Of a stretch of DNA of 64,000 bases, positions 32,844 through 45,000 are shown piece after piece; the stretch's first letter is position 1, and each line of letters starts with the position of its first letter. The stretch spans positions 2,445,153 to 2,509,152 of the forward strand of contig JABYQN010000008.1 in assembly GCA_022606135.1 (NCBI GenBank), given 5' to 3'. Made by a program: the position numbers and the translations under genes. This DNA is from Fomes fomentarius. Taxonomy: Eukaryota; Basidiomycota; Agaricomycetes; Polyporales; Polyporaceae. The notes below the pieces were generated by a model. That model worked only from the letters and a program-made list of their open reading frames with translations. It was not told the origin of the DNA and searched no databases.

Positions 32844-35800
32844 ATGTCATCAAACACGAAGGTCAATAACAAGGTTTGTCCGCTGCGCTAGTCACATAGT
32901 TGCTCCTAAAAACCTTCTGCTCCAGTCTCACAAACCGCAACCACGCGCTGTATCCCGCAAGGTCAATCGTATCAATAGCCTTGTGCCATTTGATTGCATG
33001 TACTGAAATTTTGCTCCATTCCAACAGACTGAGCGAGTCGACAACACTGAGTCCCCAGTTGAGGGTAACCCCACAGCCAGAGCCGCTGATGCTGCCAACC
33101 AGGTCAGTCCCTCATACCCATTGGTATCCATGGCGGTTATGATGATTCATTCCACCCTCTCTGCTCGCAGGTCAAAGGCAAGAAGAAGAAGGAAACCAAG
33201 CCGGTTGAGGTTGCCAAGAATGTGCAGGATGTCCAGCAGACAGCTGACCAAGCTGTCCGCATGCGTGCAGCTCTTGAGAAGGCCACCCTTGGTTGGGCAC
33301 GCATGAACACTGCCGATCCGCCGCGGAAGAATGTCAGCCTCCGTTTTGGATTCAAGAACCCACGCCCTGTCAGCATGCAGGCGGTCGACAACCTGCGCAA
33401 GTCATTCAAGCAAGGTGGCGGTCGTGACCCCAGCGTGGAGCCCCTCAATGTCCTCGTCAAGCCCAAATGGATCAACCCCTCAACTGTCGCCGGCACCCAA
33501 GCTGTTGCGTATGACAAACTGCCGCTTATCGAGTTCACTCAGGCTGCATCGGACCAGACCATCGATATCCTCTCTGGACAGCACCGCACCGTTGCAGCCC
33601 GGCAGGAACGCCAGGAAATGCTTGCCGAGGTTGAACGGCTCAAGGCCTCCCTTCAGAAGCTGCTGGACGGATCTGGTGGTGGTGAGCTTGCTACAGAGAG
33701 CCAGATTGAGGTCGACCGGCTTAAAGCCCACATCGCCAACCTGTCCAATGTCATCCAGGGGTACTGCATCTGGGCAGTCAGGTGCATCAATGCTGGTCCG
33801 TCCCACTGCCTAACCCTAAGTGTCTCCTGCTAACGTCACTTCAGAAACTGCCTCCGACGAGCTTCTGGTCTATCTATCCTCCAACTTCTACCGCCCATCG
33901 TTCAGCCGCACACCCGAAGAAGGACTGCTGATGGCTATCGACTCCATCGAGAGCATCCTCCCCACCATCAATGATCAACTCATCCAGCAGGATCCCTCCG
34001 TCAATTATGACCTCCAACCTGGCACACAACTTTGGGTCAAGGAGGTCCTCCCTCGGATCTTCACCAACAATGAGACGCGGGATCTGGACTGGCCGATACT
34101 CCTCCAAAGTGCTCCTGCCTACCAGCTTGTGCGCCACATGAGACGGTCCCACTACTTTTCGAGTCGCTACATTATTCCTGTTCCCCTACTCCGTCGCGCA
34201 CTTGCTGGTGCTAGCCGCAACAAGTCGACCATCCCCACAGTTGGCTATGTACGTTCATATCTATTCCCTGGTGCTTTTCTCACCCCACATGCGTCCACAG
34301 TGGTGGGCTGATATTCTCAACCGCACTTTTGATGACATGGAGCTCATATCAAGCAGTGCCCCCTTTCCTCATCTGTGCGACCTTGATGTGATTCAACCAG
34401 AGTACACCGCGCCTGGTACACAGTGTCCTAAGGACGCCGTCGATGCATCCACTATCACTGGCCCGGCCCTCTCACTTCTCAATGTCCTCCTCTCATCCCG
34501 CCAACAACCTCTTCTCATCAGCGACATGTGCCGTATGAACTGTGGGTTGGACTCGCCCATAACCACTGCCCGTGATTTCAGACAGGCGCAACAGGCGCAG
34601 AGCGAGTTTGTTGCCCTCCAGTTTTCTCAAACTGTTGCCAGGCTCCGTACTGACGGAGTCACCATCTCTCACATATGGAGTGATGCCGTGATCAATGTCA
34701 TTGAGGAAGCTTACAAGACGTATGTATCCCCGGCCATGGACGTCTATGGGCGCTTCACAGATCCACGGTGGAAGGCCGCCATGGAACGCTACCGCAAGGC
34801 AGTCTTGACCCAGGCAGGACAGATTTGGCGAGCTCAGGGGGACCAGCTCATGTCGTCCCAAGACTCACCACCCTCCCCTGAGATCCTTGCCTTCTCTGGT
34901 GCCCGCCGGAAGCTTGCTTACCTCTTCCAACTCCGCGAGGTCGACTATGTTCTTGACCTACCTCTTCTAAGCCCCACATACATTGAAGACTCGCTGAAGA
35001 TGCTCGAGAAGTATACTCACACCATGCGCTGGGTCAGTGTCACGTCTCACATGCTGTCCCCCAAGTCCCCACTTATGACATGGCTTCCTGCAGCTTGCTC
35101 GCACCTTGGATCCCCTGTGCGAGCCATCACTGCACTCTGTTGCAGAAAAGCACAAGGTGTTTGATTACTCGTCGTATATCGTCGAGTGCCTCAAGAATAC
35201 AGAATGCTTTCAAAGCCGCCCGGATGTTGCACTCGAGGTCAGTGTCTGTCAGAGAGGGCGAGATACATCACTTAAACCTATCCACCTGCAGTTTTGGCAG
35301 TGGTGCTTTGCACATGCACACTTGTTCTCCGATGTTGAGGTGCTTCTCACAGAGTACACCACCGCAGAGATGAGCCAGTTCTGGAACATGACGTTCGCCC
35401 GCTGGGAGGCTGCTGTCAAAGCGTTCTCCACCTCGAAAGGGCTCAAACCGTTCGATCCACACGAACCGAAGTTTCTCAAAGAACTGCCCGGGCCGGACTT
35501 CCAGGTCACAGAGGAGGAGCAAGGCTGGCTGATGGTCATGCGTGAATGGGCGGCGGTGGCCTTTTTCAACAAGCACAAGCTGTCGGACAAGGAGCTTCGC
35601 CAGTTGCACACGACGAAAGCTCTGCCGGGCGTGAAGAAGCTTGACTTGTGGTACGCGGTCAGCGACGTCGGGCTGCTGGACCAGGATCCGCTCCTCAAAG
35701 TACACCGGTTTGCTGCACCACCTCGTTTGAGGCAGTGTCCTCCTGCCCGCATGTTGTACCGCAACTTTGGCTGGAACTCACGCACCAGCAAGACTCGGCA

Positions 35801-37830
35801 GGTCACCGCTGATGCACACTGTATGCTCTGCTGCCTCGGGTTCCGCTATCATGTTGCGACCACTGGCCAACTTCTCCTGACCGAGGAAGGGCCCCAGCTT
35901 CGTGCGATGTTCCTCCAGTTTCTCTCTCGGTTCTGCCAACCGACCCTCGACAACTTCCTGGGCCCGGAGGATCAACGTTCTGCCGCTCTCAATGTTCAGT
36001 GGGTGAGCTGGGACGCCGAGTTATTGGATGACATCAAGGACCGTGCTCGCCAGCTCCCCCCACCCAGTAACCATGTGCTTGTTTCTGGTGTCAGTCTCAG
36101 CCCAGAAGCACGATTGGCAGCGCTGGAGCGGCAGCGCAAGTACGAGCCCGAGATTCAGCACATCATCGCTACTGTTGAAAAGGCCGTATCTGCTTCTGGT
36201 GCACCAGGTGAGTCGCGCCGTGTGCATGAACATGTACATCGCGCCCTGCAGGGTCTTGTTGGTGTACGTGCATCTGTTCTTCTCCTTGCATGTGGCATGT
36301 GATTGATGCAGAACTCCAGGCCCTGCTTGACAATGTCGACCGCATGGAGGAACGGCAGGCGGGATATCCTCGCTCTGCCCCCTTTGTTCCCACGAGCACT
36401 GGACGGTACGGCAGTGCCGTGCGGGTGTACATGCAAGAGCCCTACACCGATCCAGCGTGGTATGAGAGCATCGACGACTTTGCTGCCAGTGATCCTCATG
36501 CTTTCGAGGAATACCGCCAAGCGCTCGAGAAACAGTACCCCGGCACACCTATCGACGACTTGATTGCCGACACATTGCACGTCCCCCAACAGGTTGCCCA
36601 ATTTGCCACCCAGTGGCACGCAGATGAAGATCAAGATGAAGAAGAGTCTGATGCACCAGTATCCCGGGCCATGGGCAAGACTCGAGCGCCCAATGCAGCC
36701 CTCTTTGAAAGGCAGCAGCTCTACCGCAGGCGCTTGACCGCACCGATCGCTGCATCCCATCTAACACAGGTCAGGCCAAGGCCACAGGGTGAGCCTGAGC
36801 AGGTGATGCCTGTCGCGGTCCAGGAGAAGCCAGTCCACAGACACCCTGCAGCCGTCCCTGCTCTTCCCCAAGCACGAAGATCTAGGGTACCCACCAGAGA
36901 GGATGACATGCAGGTGGACGACCCCGATCTCTCCCCTCTCCCTGAGCCCCGTGTTCCCTCTCCTTCATCAGACTCCAGCCAGGGGAGTTACACACTTCAG
37001 CGTTTGCACAAGCGCACCAAAGACGACATTGAGCAGGTAAGTGGGGTGCGCAATCTCACTTTGTATGCACACACTGATCATTCGTAGCTCTATGCCGCCA
37101 ACAACGCGGAACCCCACCAGCAACTGGACAATCACGGCAGCCCCTCCTCCCCTGCATCAGACTCAAGCATGCAGCAGAGGACTGTACGCCGTTTGCACAA
37201 GCGCACAGAAGACGAGGTTGAGCAGGTCAGTCAAGTGCCCAATCACACTCTTCGCGCCAATACTGATTCTCCGTAGCTGTATGCCACTCCCAACATTGAA
37301 GTGCACAAGGGCAAACAGAGAGCAGATCAGCCGTCCAAGATTCTTGTGCCCGACTCTTCGCCCGATACTCCGTCGATGCACCCACAGCCGGATGTGTTCC
37401 AAGTGTCCCACATCCCTGACCATTACCTTGACGACTTGCCAGACTTCATTCCGTCAACATATCCAGATGAGCCCTCACTGGGTGCAGCTGTCAAGCCGCC
37501 TCCGGCTGGCCCATCTCAGTCGCTCCAAAGTAAGTCATGCTACCTTTGCCCAATGCACAGGCAACTTATTTGTTTTCGACCCCTGTGGACACAGGCTCAT
37601 CAACTGCCTCCAAGCGGCCCCGATCAGACACACTTTTGTCTACACGCCCCGATGGACACCCTGATGCAGATGGGTCAGGGCCCCCTCCATTGAAGCGGCC
37701 CCACCAGCCCCCACTCCCATTGAAGCCCTTGCTCGACAAGCATCAGGCGCAACTCGACAAGCAGCAGGCGCAACCTCGCAAGCTGACTGCAAGAATGAAA
37801 GGAGCACAGCCGCCAGGTGCTCCGTTGTGA
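32844..37830 (+). CDS. Gene A: large protein with ParB-like N-terminal motif
   Basis: Twelve exons (32844-32873, 32926-32961, 33028-33102, 33171-33795, 33845-34248, 34301-35032, 35094-35237, 35292-36207, 36312-37036, 37088-37225, 37277-37529, 37595-37830) join in frame to 1437 residues. A Lys-rich start is followed by a region with PVSMQAVDNL and later ILSGQHRTVAARQ. This resembles the ParB/sulfiredoxin nuclease box (G-x-H-R-x-x-A), then a coiled-coil-like stretch. The large middle part is unrecognised. The C-terminus is acidic, Pro/Ser-rich and has nuclear-localisation-like SKRPRSD. Exon 10 and the end of exon 9 are a diverged tandem duplication (RLHKRTKDDIEQ / RLHKRTEDEVEQ) with similar 51-bp introns. 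Gene B follows 450 bp downstream on the same strand with a similar size and basic tail, so the two may act together. Confidence 0.6.
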
Positions 37831-39267
37831 AGGAGCTGTGTGCGGTTTGACTTTCATTGGAACACCGCTCTCCCCGTTGCTCTTTACTAGGCCTGTGTAG
37901 TACGCACACTACTGTGCCTGTATGTGTATGCATCATGTCCACCAAGTGTATAAATCCAGTGCCTGTCCAAGGCACAACCGCGCGTGAGAATCAACACTGC
38001 ATATACCGGATCTGCCCCAAACAGTGCAAGTGCCGGCTCACGGGAAAACCCTGGTGCCACCTTTTACCGTCTCAGCTGATGGTGGCAACCAGACATGATG
38101 CGATACTTAGACTGTTCTCCAGGCGTCCACACTCCACATGGTTCAGGGTGTCGATCCAAATGGTGATCCGCAGCCCCAGGCAAATGGTTTCAATACTAGC
38201 GAGACAAAATATATACCATGCGACGCACGTCTGCTTCATTCTCCCCCCATCCCTAACCTTGAGAGACCACCTCACCGCACATGCCTTTGTCAGATATGCC
38301 GTTTGAACTCAGTGACCCGTACAGCAGGTGATCTAATCTATCAATTAAAAGTGCACCCAGTGAATTCCCACTGACTGTGTCATGTTTCTCGCAGTTCTTC
38401 AGACGAAGAGTCTGAGCCTATTCATGATGAAGCGCTCGGCACCCGTGCGCTCCGGGACAAGCATGCCCCCCCTCTGTACCAGCTTGACCTCGTCCCTGCC
38501 ACGCTCCAAGCTGACGATGGTTACGACCAGTCGGTGGTGACGGACAAGTTGATGGAGGCCGACGGTGATGGCCTGGGCGGCCGCAACGACTACTCGCAAC
38601 AGCCCGTCAAAGAAGTGCACCTATCCTACTTGGAGCGCCTGAGCCGCACCGGCGACAAGTATCGTGCGTTACAGTTGCTGAAGGAGAAAAACAAACTCAC
38701 CATCGACCGCAAGTACCGGGCTGTTGGAACGGACCCAAACTACACCTGGACCTTGATGGGCGTGAGTGTCTCTGTCCCCGGGCGATGCATGATTGCTGGA
38801 GTTGACCTGGTCATTGCGTAGATCAATCTTGACTACAAGTTTGCACTGGGGCGAGAATGTGGTCTCGACGCGTTTCTTCCGAACATGCGCAACCCCGGCA
38901 TCGCCAACCTCTACGCCGGTGGTAAGGCCTACTACATCTGTCCACAACACCGCCACTGGGACTTCCGTGGACGCACCAGCATCTTCCCGTTTGATCCTAC
39001 AGGACGATGCATGCACTTTGGCCATGACGGTGTCGGCGACCACTACTGGATTGTCCTCGCCCCGAAGGACTCCCTGCGCCTTGGCGCCCCCATAGACCAG
39101 CCCCCCAAGAACCCAGGGGCCGCTCTGATGCCCACGCGCGCACGCATGGTCATGTGGGCATGGCTCGCTGTGGCCTTGCAGCGCATTCAATACCGCGACT
39201 TCGCTATGGGCACCGACTATCCCAACATTTCCAATGAGAGACAATTCGGCCTTTATACCTCCATTTT

Positions 39268-39545
39268 GTGAGTCATTTGCATTTGTCCCACGGTCCCCAG
39301 GCATGAGGACATTCCTCATCGCCGGGCTGTCTGGCCACGCGCCATTCAGGCCGGTTACGAGGAATGTCCTCGCATCCGGTCACATACCCCAATGCATGCT
39401 GCATCGCCCAGACGTCATCGTCTCCAGGTAACAGTGGTGAACACCCTGCTTCCCCGCCCACGAGGGTCCCCCTGGTAGCCGGGCTGTGTTTCCTTCTGCC
39501 CCGGACTCTTCCACCTGGTTCTGACGTTCTAACATCGTACTCTAG
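39268..39545 (+). repeat. Long intron of gene B containing three palindromic repeats
   Basis: A 278-bp intron (gtgagt...tctag) keeps frame between exons, against 33-104 bp for others in the neighbourhood. Inside are ATGAGG-ACATT-CCTCAT-CGCCGGG (about 39303), ACGAGG-AATGT-CCTCGC (about 39357) and ACGAGG-GTCCC-CCTGGT-AGCCGGG (about 39460). These belong to the same family as the array at 31226-32145. The first two also form a 13-bp inverted pair with each other. Confidence 0.7.
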
Positions 39546-40388
39546 CCAAATGGCCAACTGGGAACTCAAGCTTGACCAACTGGTGGCCTTGAATGATGTC
39601 TTCAAGGAGCAATTTGCGGACTGGTATCACAACGCACCGGAAGAGTACCAGTTTGATGTGTTTCACAGTGCTGTCCCCGTCGGGTTTGTGATCCGGTACG
39701 GCCAAGACCGCCCCGTCCAACGCACTGACGGTGTCAGCAGCCGGACATTCTGGATGGAGGAGTTTGATCTTACTGTCTTGCACACGGTTGAATTAGCATT
39801 GGCCACACATTACAGGTGCACCTCTCTGCCTCGCTCATGTGTTGCTTAGCGTTAACCTCGTTCGCAGCTGTTTTCAACCTGCCGACTGGTCTGTGGACAG
39901 TCCAGAAACCATTTTGGCTGAACATGACGAAGAGGTGTATGACACACCTGACCCAGACACGCGATCACAACTGTCTGCCCAGGACCTTGAGGACCTGCCT
40001 CTGTTCACGCCCAATCGGTCCGAAGAAATCTTTGTCTATGACCGTGACGGGTCCCAGATCAAGCGTCGTCATCCTATTCCTCACGCCGACGACGAGTGGC
40101 CTGTCTGTGGCGTGATGCAGGACCTGACCCTGACCCATCTGTTTTTTGCCGGGTCTGCCCAGTTCGATGAGGAGGACGAGGAGGACGATGTCTACGATCT
40201 CCTTGACCCCGATGATCCTGACGCTGGAAGGATCAACGACGAAGACATTGCCGGAGTCGATGGTCTTCGCTCCCTCCGCCGCATCCATGACATCCACAAC
40301 GACCGGTATCCTCACTTTAATTCTGGTCACATCGGGCAATGGCAGGCGCATGGTGTACCCCTCCAGTTCCTCCCTCATCTCTTCCGCA

Positions 40389-40393
40389 TCAAC
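40389..40393 (+). other. Target-site duplication, left
   Basis: TCAAC directly before the 5' LTR; it is repeated at 46875-46879 directly after the 3' LTR. Confidence 0.95.
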
Positions 40394-40955
40394 TGTTGAA
40401 CTTCCGGACTACCGGCTGTGCTCGGACCGGAGTTGTGTACACTTGTTTATGGTCATATGATTAGATAGGCTGTGTTCCTACTTACCATTTATGGTCTTCT
40501 TTGTTCTCCTACTGTACTTTCCCATGACCATATGGTTACTGTGCATTCCTGTGCGTACCAGTGCGTTCTACACTGCACCGGACTCTTCTAGACCTTATGT
40601 CTGACTCATGCTATGACTGTATCTGACTCATACGCCGATACGGACTCTGATTCATCGTCTTATGGCTACATGTGACTGCTTTATTCGCTGACTCATGGAC
40701 TCATCCCTCATGTATATAAGCAGTCCCTTCTTCGCCTCTGCTCTTCAGTCGTTCGCTCACTGACTGAAGAGTAAGTCCCTTACATACATATGCTCTACTA
40801 CCTCTTACTGACTTAGTACTTGTAGTCTCTCTTGTTGTGACTTACAGGTACTTCACTATGCAATAAAGTCGTTCGCTCACTGACTGAAGATCTCTCTTGT
40901 TGTGACTTACAGTGACTTACAGTCGCTCCTCGCCTTACAGGTTCAGAGTTCATCA
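40394..40955 (+). repeat. 5' LTR of copia element
   Basis: 562 bp, TGTTGAAC...GTTCATCA. It contains a TATA box (tgtatataag, about 40711), a repeated 'tcgttcgctcactgactgaag' stretch after it, and an AATAAA polyadenylation-like signal near 40862. By eye it is identical to 46313-46874. Confidence 0.95.
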
Positions 40956-40979
40956 GGTTATGAGCCCTGCGCTCTAATC
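40956..40979 (+). other. Primer-binding site complementary to an internal part of tRNA-Met
   Basis: It starts GGTTATGAGCCCTGCGCTCT immediately after the LTR. Its reverse complement has the shape of a tRNA D-stem end plus anticodon arm: GAGC, a five-base stem CAGGG, then loop CTCATAA with CAT anticodon, then CC. Priming by an internally cut tRNA is known for Drosophila copia and Ty5. The stem looks like elongator rather than initiator Met tRNA. Confidence 0.7.
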
Positions 40980-42008
40980 AGTTGCTCCTCTGTCGACACT
41001 CTGCGCGCAAAACTCTGTTCGTCGACTCTCTGCCCGTGCACTCTCCTCCACTTTCCCTAACTCTTGACTGTGCCCTCCGACACTGCTGCCAGGGGGACTT
41101 TACTGCGCTCGTGACGCAGCCCTGAGCGCTTTTTAGTAGTCGCTATCTAGTATCTCTGTACAACCTTTGGTGCTTTCGCGGCACACGGGTTTTCAAGTAT
41201 CCTCAGCCAGGCCACGCACTTGCGCCCGCCAGCTGTTGTAGCCGGGGTGGTTATCACCTTTGGACCGGAGGACAACCGTTCGGACCCTCCTTACTATACT
41301 CTTTTTGATACCTAGACTCGTATAGCTTTTCTTGGGCACAGTTGGCGACTTCTATCTGGATTGTTGGGAATATCGGCTTCCTGACCTTCTGGCTCACCTC
41401 AATAGGTGTTCCTCTCTACCAGATCTCGCACGTGGCAAGTCAATCATCGCGTTTTTCTCTGAACCATCGTACTGGAGCCGCCTACTACTGCCAACAGTCC
41501 TCAGCTCAGCTCCGACTCTGAAGCTGAAGTCAACGCTGAACTTGCAGAGCATCATTCTACTGCATCAGCGTTTGATTGCTCGGAACAGCCCCATCTCTTT
41601 GATCTAGACGATCAGGTCGATCGTTATCACTACGTCTACGACGACGGAGAGCAGGAGTGGGACCAGTGCGACGTACAGCTCTGTCCCAATCGCTACAATC
41701 AACTCCCTCTTCCGTACGAACCGACCTTTCACTGGGCATATCCAGCAACTTGGCAGCAGGACACCGACCCACAACACGGAGTTCCTCTTCCCTATCTTCA
41801 GGAAGAAACTCACGCACAGCCCTCCTCGCCTCGTCCTAATTTCTATCTCCGATCGCTCTTCGGAAACTCCCCTCCTGTCAATTCAAGTCCTCTTCCTCCA
41901 GTCTACCTTCCTCCTCCTATCGTCACTGCGCCCCCTGTCGCGCCTATCACATTCACTCTAGACTTCAAGGAGGAATATCTCGATTCTCCTCAATACTTCT
42001 TATCCATC
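40980..42008 (+). other. Untranslated leader of copia element
   Basis: About 1 kb between primer-binding site and gag-pol start, without a convincing gene. It would hold packaging signals. Confidence 0.6.
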
Positions 42009-45000
42009 ATGGGAGATATCAAAGTCGACTCTATCCCTGTCCTCTCTTCGGCGAATCAGTACAACGACTGGTCTGCCAAGATGAAGGGCTATTTCATCTT
42101 CATGGACTGTTGGAGTGTTGTCAAAGGCGCTACTCGTCCTACTGAGCAAGCTGCCAAGGACAAGTGGGATAAACTTGATGGGCAAGCTCGCGGCATGATG
42201 TACATGCGTGTCGCACCAAACTTTCACTACGTTCTGGACACTCAGATTCCTGTCTCGGGTGGACAACCCAGGGACATGACTGCTGCTGAGTCCTGGGAAG
42301 CGTTACAGAACAAGTTTGGCAAGCCTAACAGTGCCCACGTCTGGGGTTTGTTCGAGTCGCTCGTCGCTGAGCCTCGGATGAACGAACAGAAGCCCCTTCA
42401 GGATCAGATGATGCGTCTTATCACACGCCTGCGCGAAATTAGTAGCAACGGCGTCACGCTCTCTGACAACATGCAAGCCCTTCTCTTGATGTCCAAGATT
42501 CCGGAGTCGTACCGGTCCATGGTTTCTGCGCTTATGGCGACCACAGACCTCGACAAGGTCACTCTCGACGACATCCAGTCGAAGACCTTGGCTGAGGAGT
42601 CCATGCGCAAGAACGGCCAGTCTGCGAACAAGGTCTCCCAGACCAAGCCGAAGCCCAAGGGTCCCTGCTCTCATTGCGGGAGTGGCTCTCATCATGAGTC
42701 CAACTGCTATCAGAAGTACCCTGAGAAGCGTCCCAAAGGCAAGGGCAAGGGTAAAGGGAAGGACAAAGACAAGGATAAGGACAAGGGGAAGAATAAGGAC
42801 ACTTCTCATAACCATGCGCACGTCACTACCGAGTCTGTATCATCTGTACTTGTAGCCGGTTCGTCTAACATCGCTGCTTCTTTCTACGATGAGGCTATGG
42901 CCTCGAACAGTGTGAACTGGACTGCATGGCTGATGGACTCTGGAGCCTCTCAACATATTACTGGTGATCTCTCTGAGTTCATTGAGTACCAACCCTTCGA
43001 TTCGCCTGTACTGTTTAACACTGCTGGACAAGGTGATAGCAGCGTCATTCAGGCACTTGGGGAAGGAACTCTGTCTGGAGAAACCTGGCTAGATGGTCAG
43101 AAGGTAGCAATTACTCTGAACCACGTCTACTACATACCAGGCACCATCGGTCACATCTTCTCGACTGGCTCCATTGAGCGCAATGGTTACTCCCTCTTTC
43201 AAGGGGATGGGCGCATGTGCATTTTTGACAAGCTGCCTGACGGCGCTGTCAAACATGGTTCGACGATTCATATCAAGGGTCGTAAGATCCTGGAGGCGCG
43301 ATACAACCCTTCGTCTAATTGTTATTGGACAATTATTGAGCTTCACAATGGCAAGCGCGTCCATCTCAATGTCCGTAAGTTCAAGACCTGGCACCGTCGC
43401 TTTGGTCATGCGGGCAAGGACGTTCTGCGCAACCTTCCTAAGCATACTAAGGGGGTTGATGCTGTTGATCCTGCAGACGAAGAACCGTGTGATGGATGTG
43501 CTTTTGGCAAATCCACTCGTAACCCCTTTCCACCTTCTGAGAAGCGCGCTACCGAAGTTCTCGAGCGAGTCCATACGGACCTCGATGGACCGATGCGCAC
43601 TCAGGCTATTGGAGGTTGGAAATACTTCGCCGGTTTCATTGATGACTATTCTGGTCTCGCTCGTGCTTACTTCCTTAAACACAAGTCTGACGCGATCCAA
43701 GCGTTCAAAGACTATAAGGCGTGGGCTGAGAACCAGACCGGCAAGAAGATCAAATCGATCCGCTCAGATCGAGGGGGGGAATACACATCAGACGAGTTCT
43801 CTACACTTCTTCGTTCGCACGGTATCGAGCACCAGAAGACTCTACCGGGTTCGCCTCAACAGAATGGACGTGCTGAGCGCTGGAATCGTACTATTACTGA
43901 AAAGGCTCTGTCTATGCTCCACCAAGCAGGCCTTAGTCATGGTTTCTGGCAACTCGCTCTTGATGCAGCCGTTCATATCTACAATCGTCAACCTATGCGA
44001 CGACACAAGTGGTCGTGCCCCATCACTGTTTGGGATGGTACCGTTCCGGACGTCTCCTACTTCAGAGTGTTTGGGTGCAAAGCTTTTGTCCACGTGCAGA
44101 AGGCAAAGCGCGAAGGGAAACTCGACAAGAAGGCTGTCGAGATGATCTTCGTTGGGTATGAGTCTGGTTCCAAGGGGTATAGGTTTTGGAATCCAGCCAA
44201 CCGCTCTATCGTCGTGTCCCGCGATGCAACATTTGACGAAGAGTCTTTCCCTGCTCGTAACTTACCTGGCAACCGTCCTTCTACCCCGGACGACAGTCCG
44301 TTCTCAGATGATCAATCGGATGATTCCTCGAACAATGACTCTGATTCGGTCGATCCCAATGATGCAATCCCTTTCATTCCTCCCAACCTCTTCGAACCAC
44401 CACAACCTGACCCTCCAGCGGATGCTGATCCCGCTCCTCCTGCAGAAGCTCCTGCTGAGCCTCCTCCTCCTCCGCAACGTCCTCCTCCTCCGCAACGTCC
44501 TCCTACACCGCCCCCTGTCGTTCCTCCTCGTCCTCCTCACAAACGTGGTCGTCACCCTCCAGTGGGAGCTAATGAACCAAGCATTGCTCGTGACCGTCCT
44601 CGTCGCGAAAAAGCTGGCATTCCCCACAAGGACAGGACTGATAACAACGTGTATGACGATCCTGCACGTGCTGATAATCAGATCGACAAGGATGGCAATC
44701 TGCGCGAAGCGGAGACGATACTCGCTTTTCTAGCTGCTGCTCAGTATAAAGCTGGCTTACCTCAGTCGCATAAGGAAGCCATGCGCTCACCTGATGCTGG
44801 GAAATGGCGCGAAGCTGAGAAGTCGGAGTTTGAGTCGCTTATGGAGAATAAGACTTGGGTTCTCGTTCCTCGTCCCAAGGGCCGGCATGTTGTCTCTAAC
44901 CGCTGGGTCTATGACATCAAACATGATGGGCGGTACAAAGCTCGTCTGGTTGCAAAGGGTTTCACTCAGGTGTGGGGAGAGGACTACCATGAGACGTTCT

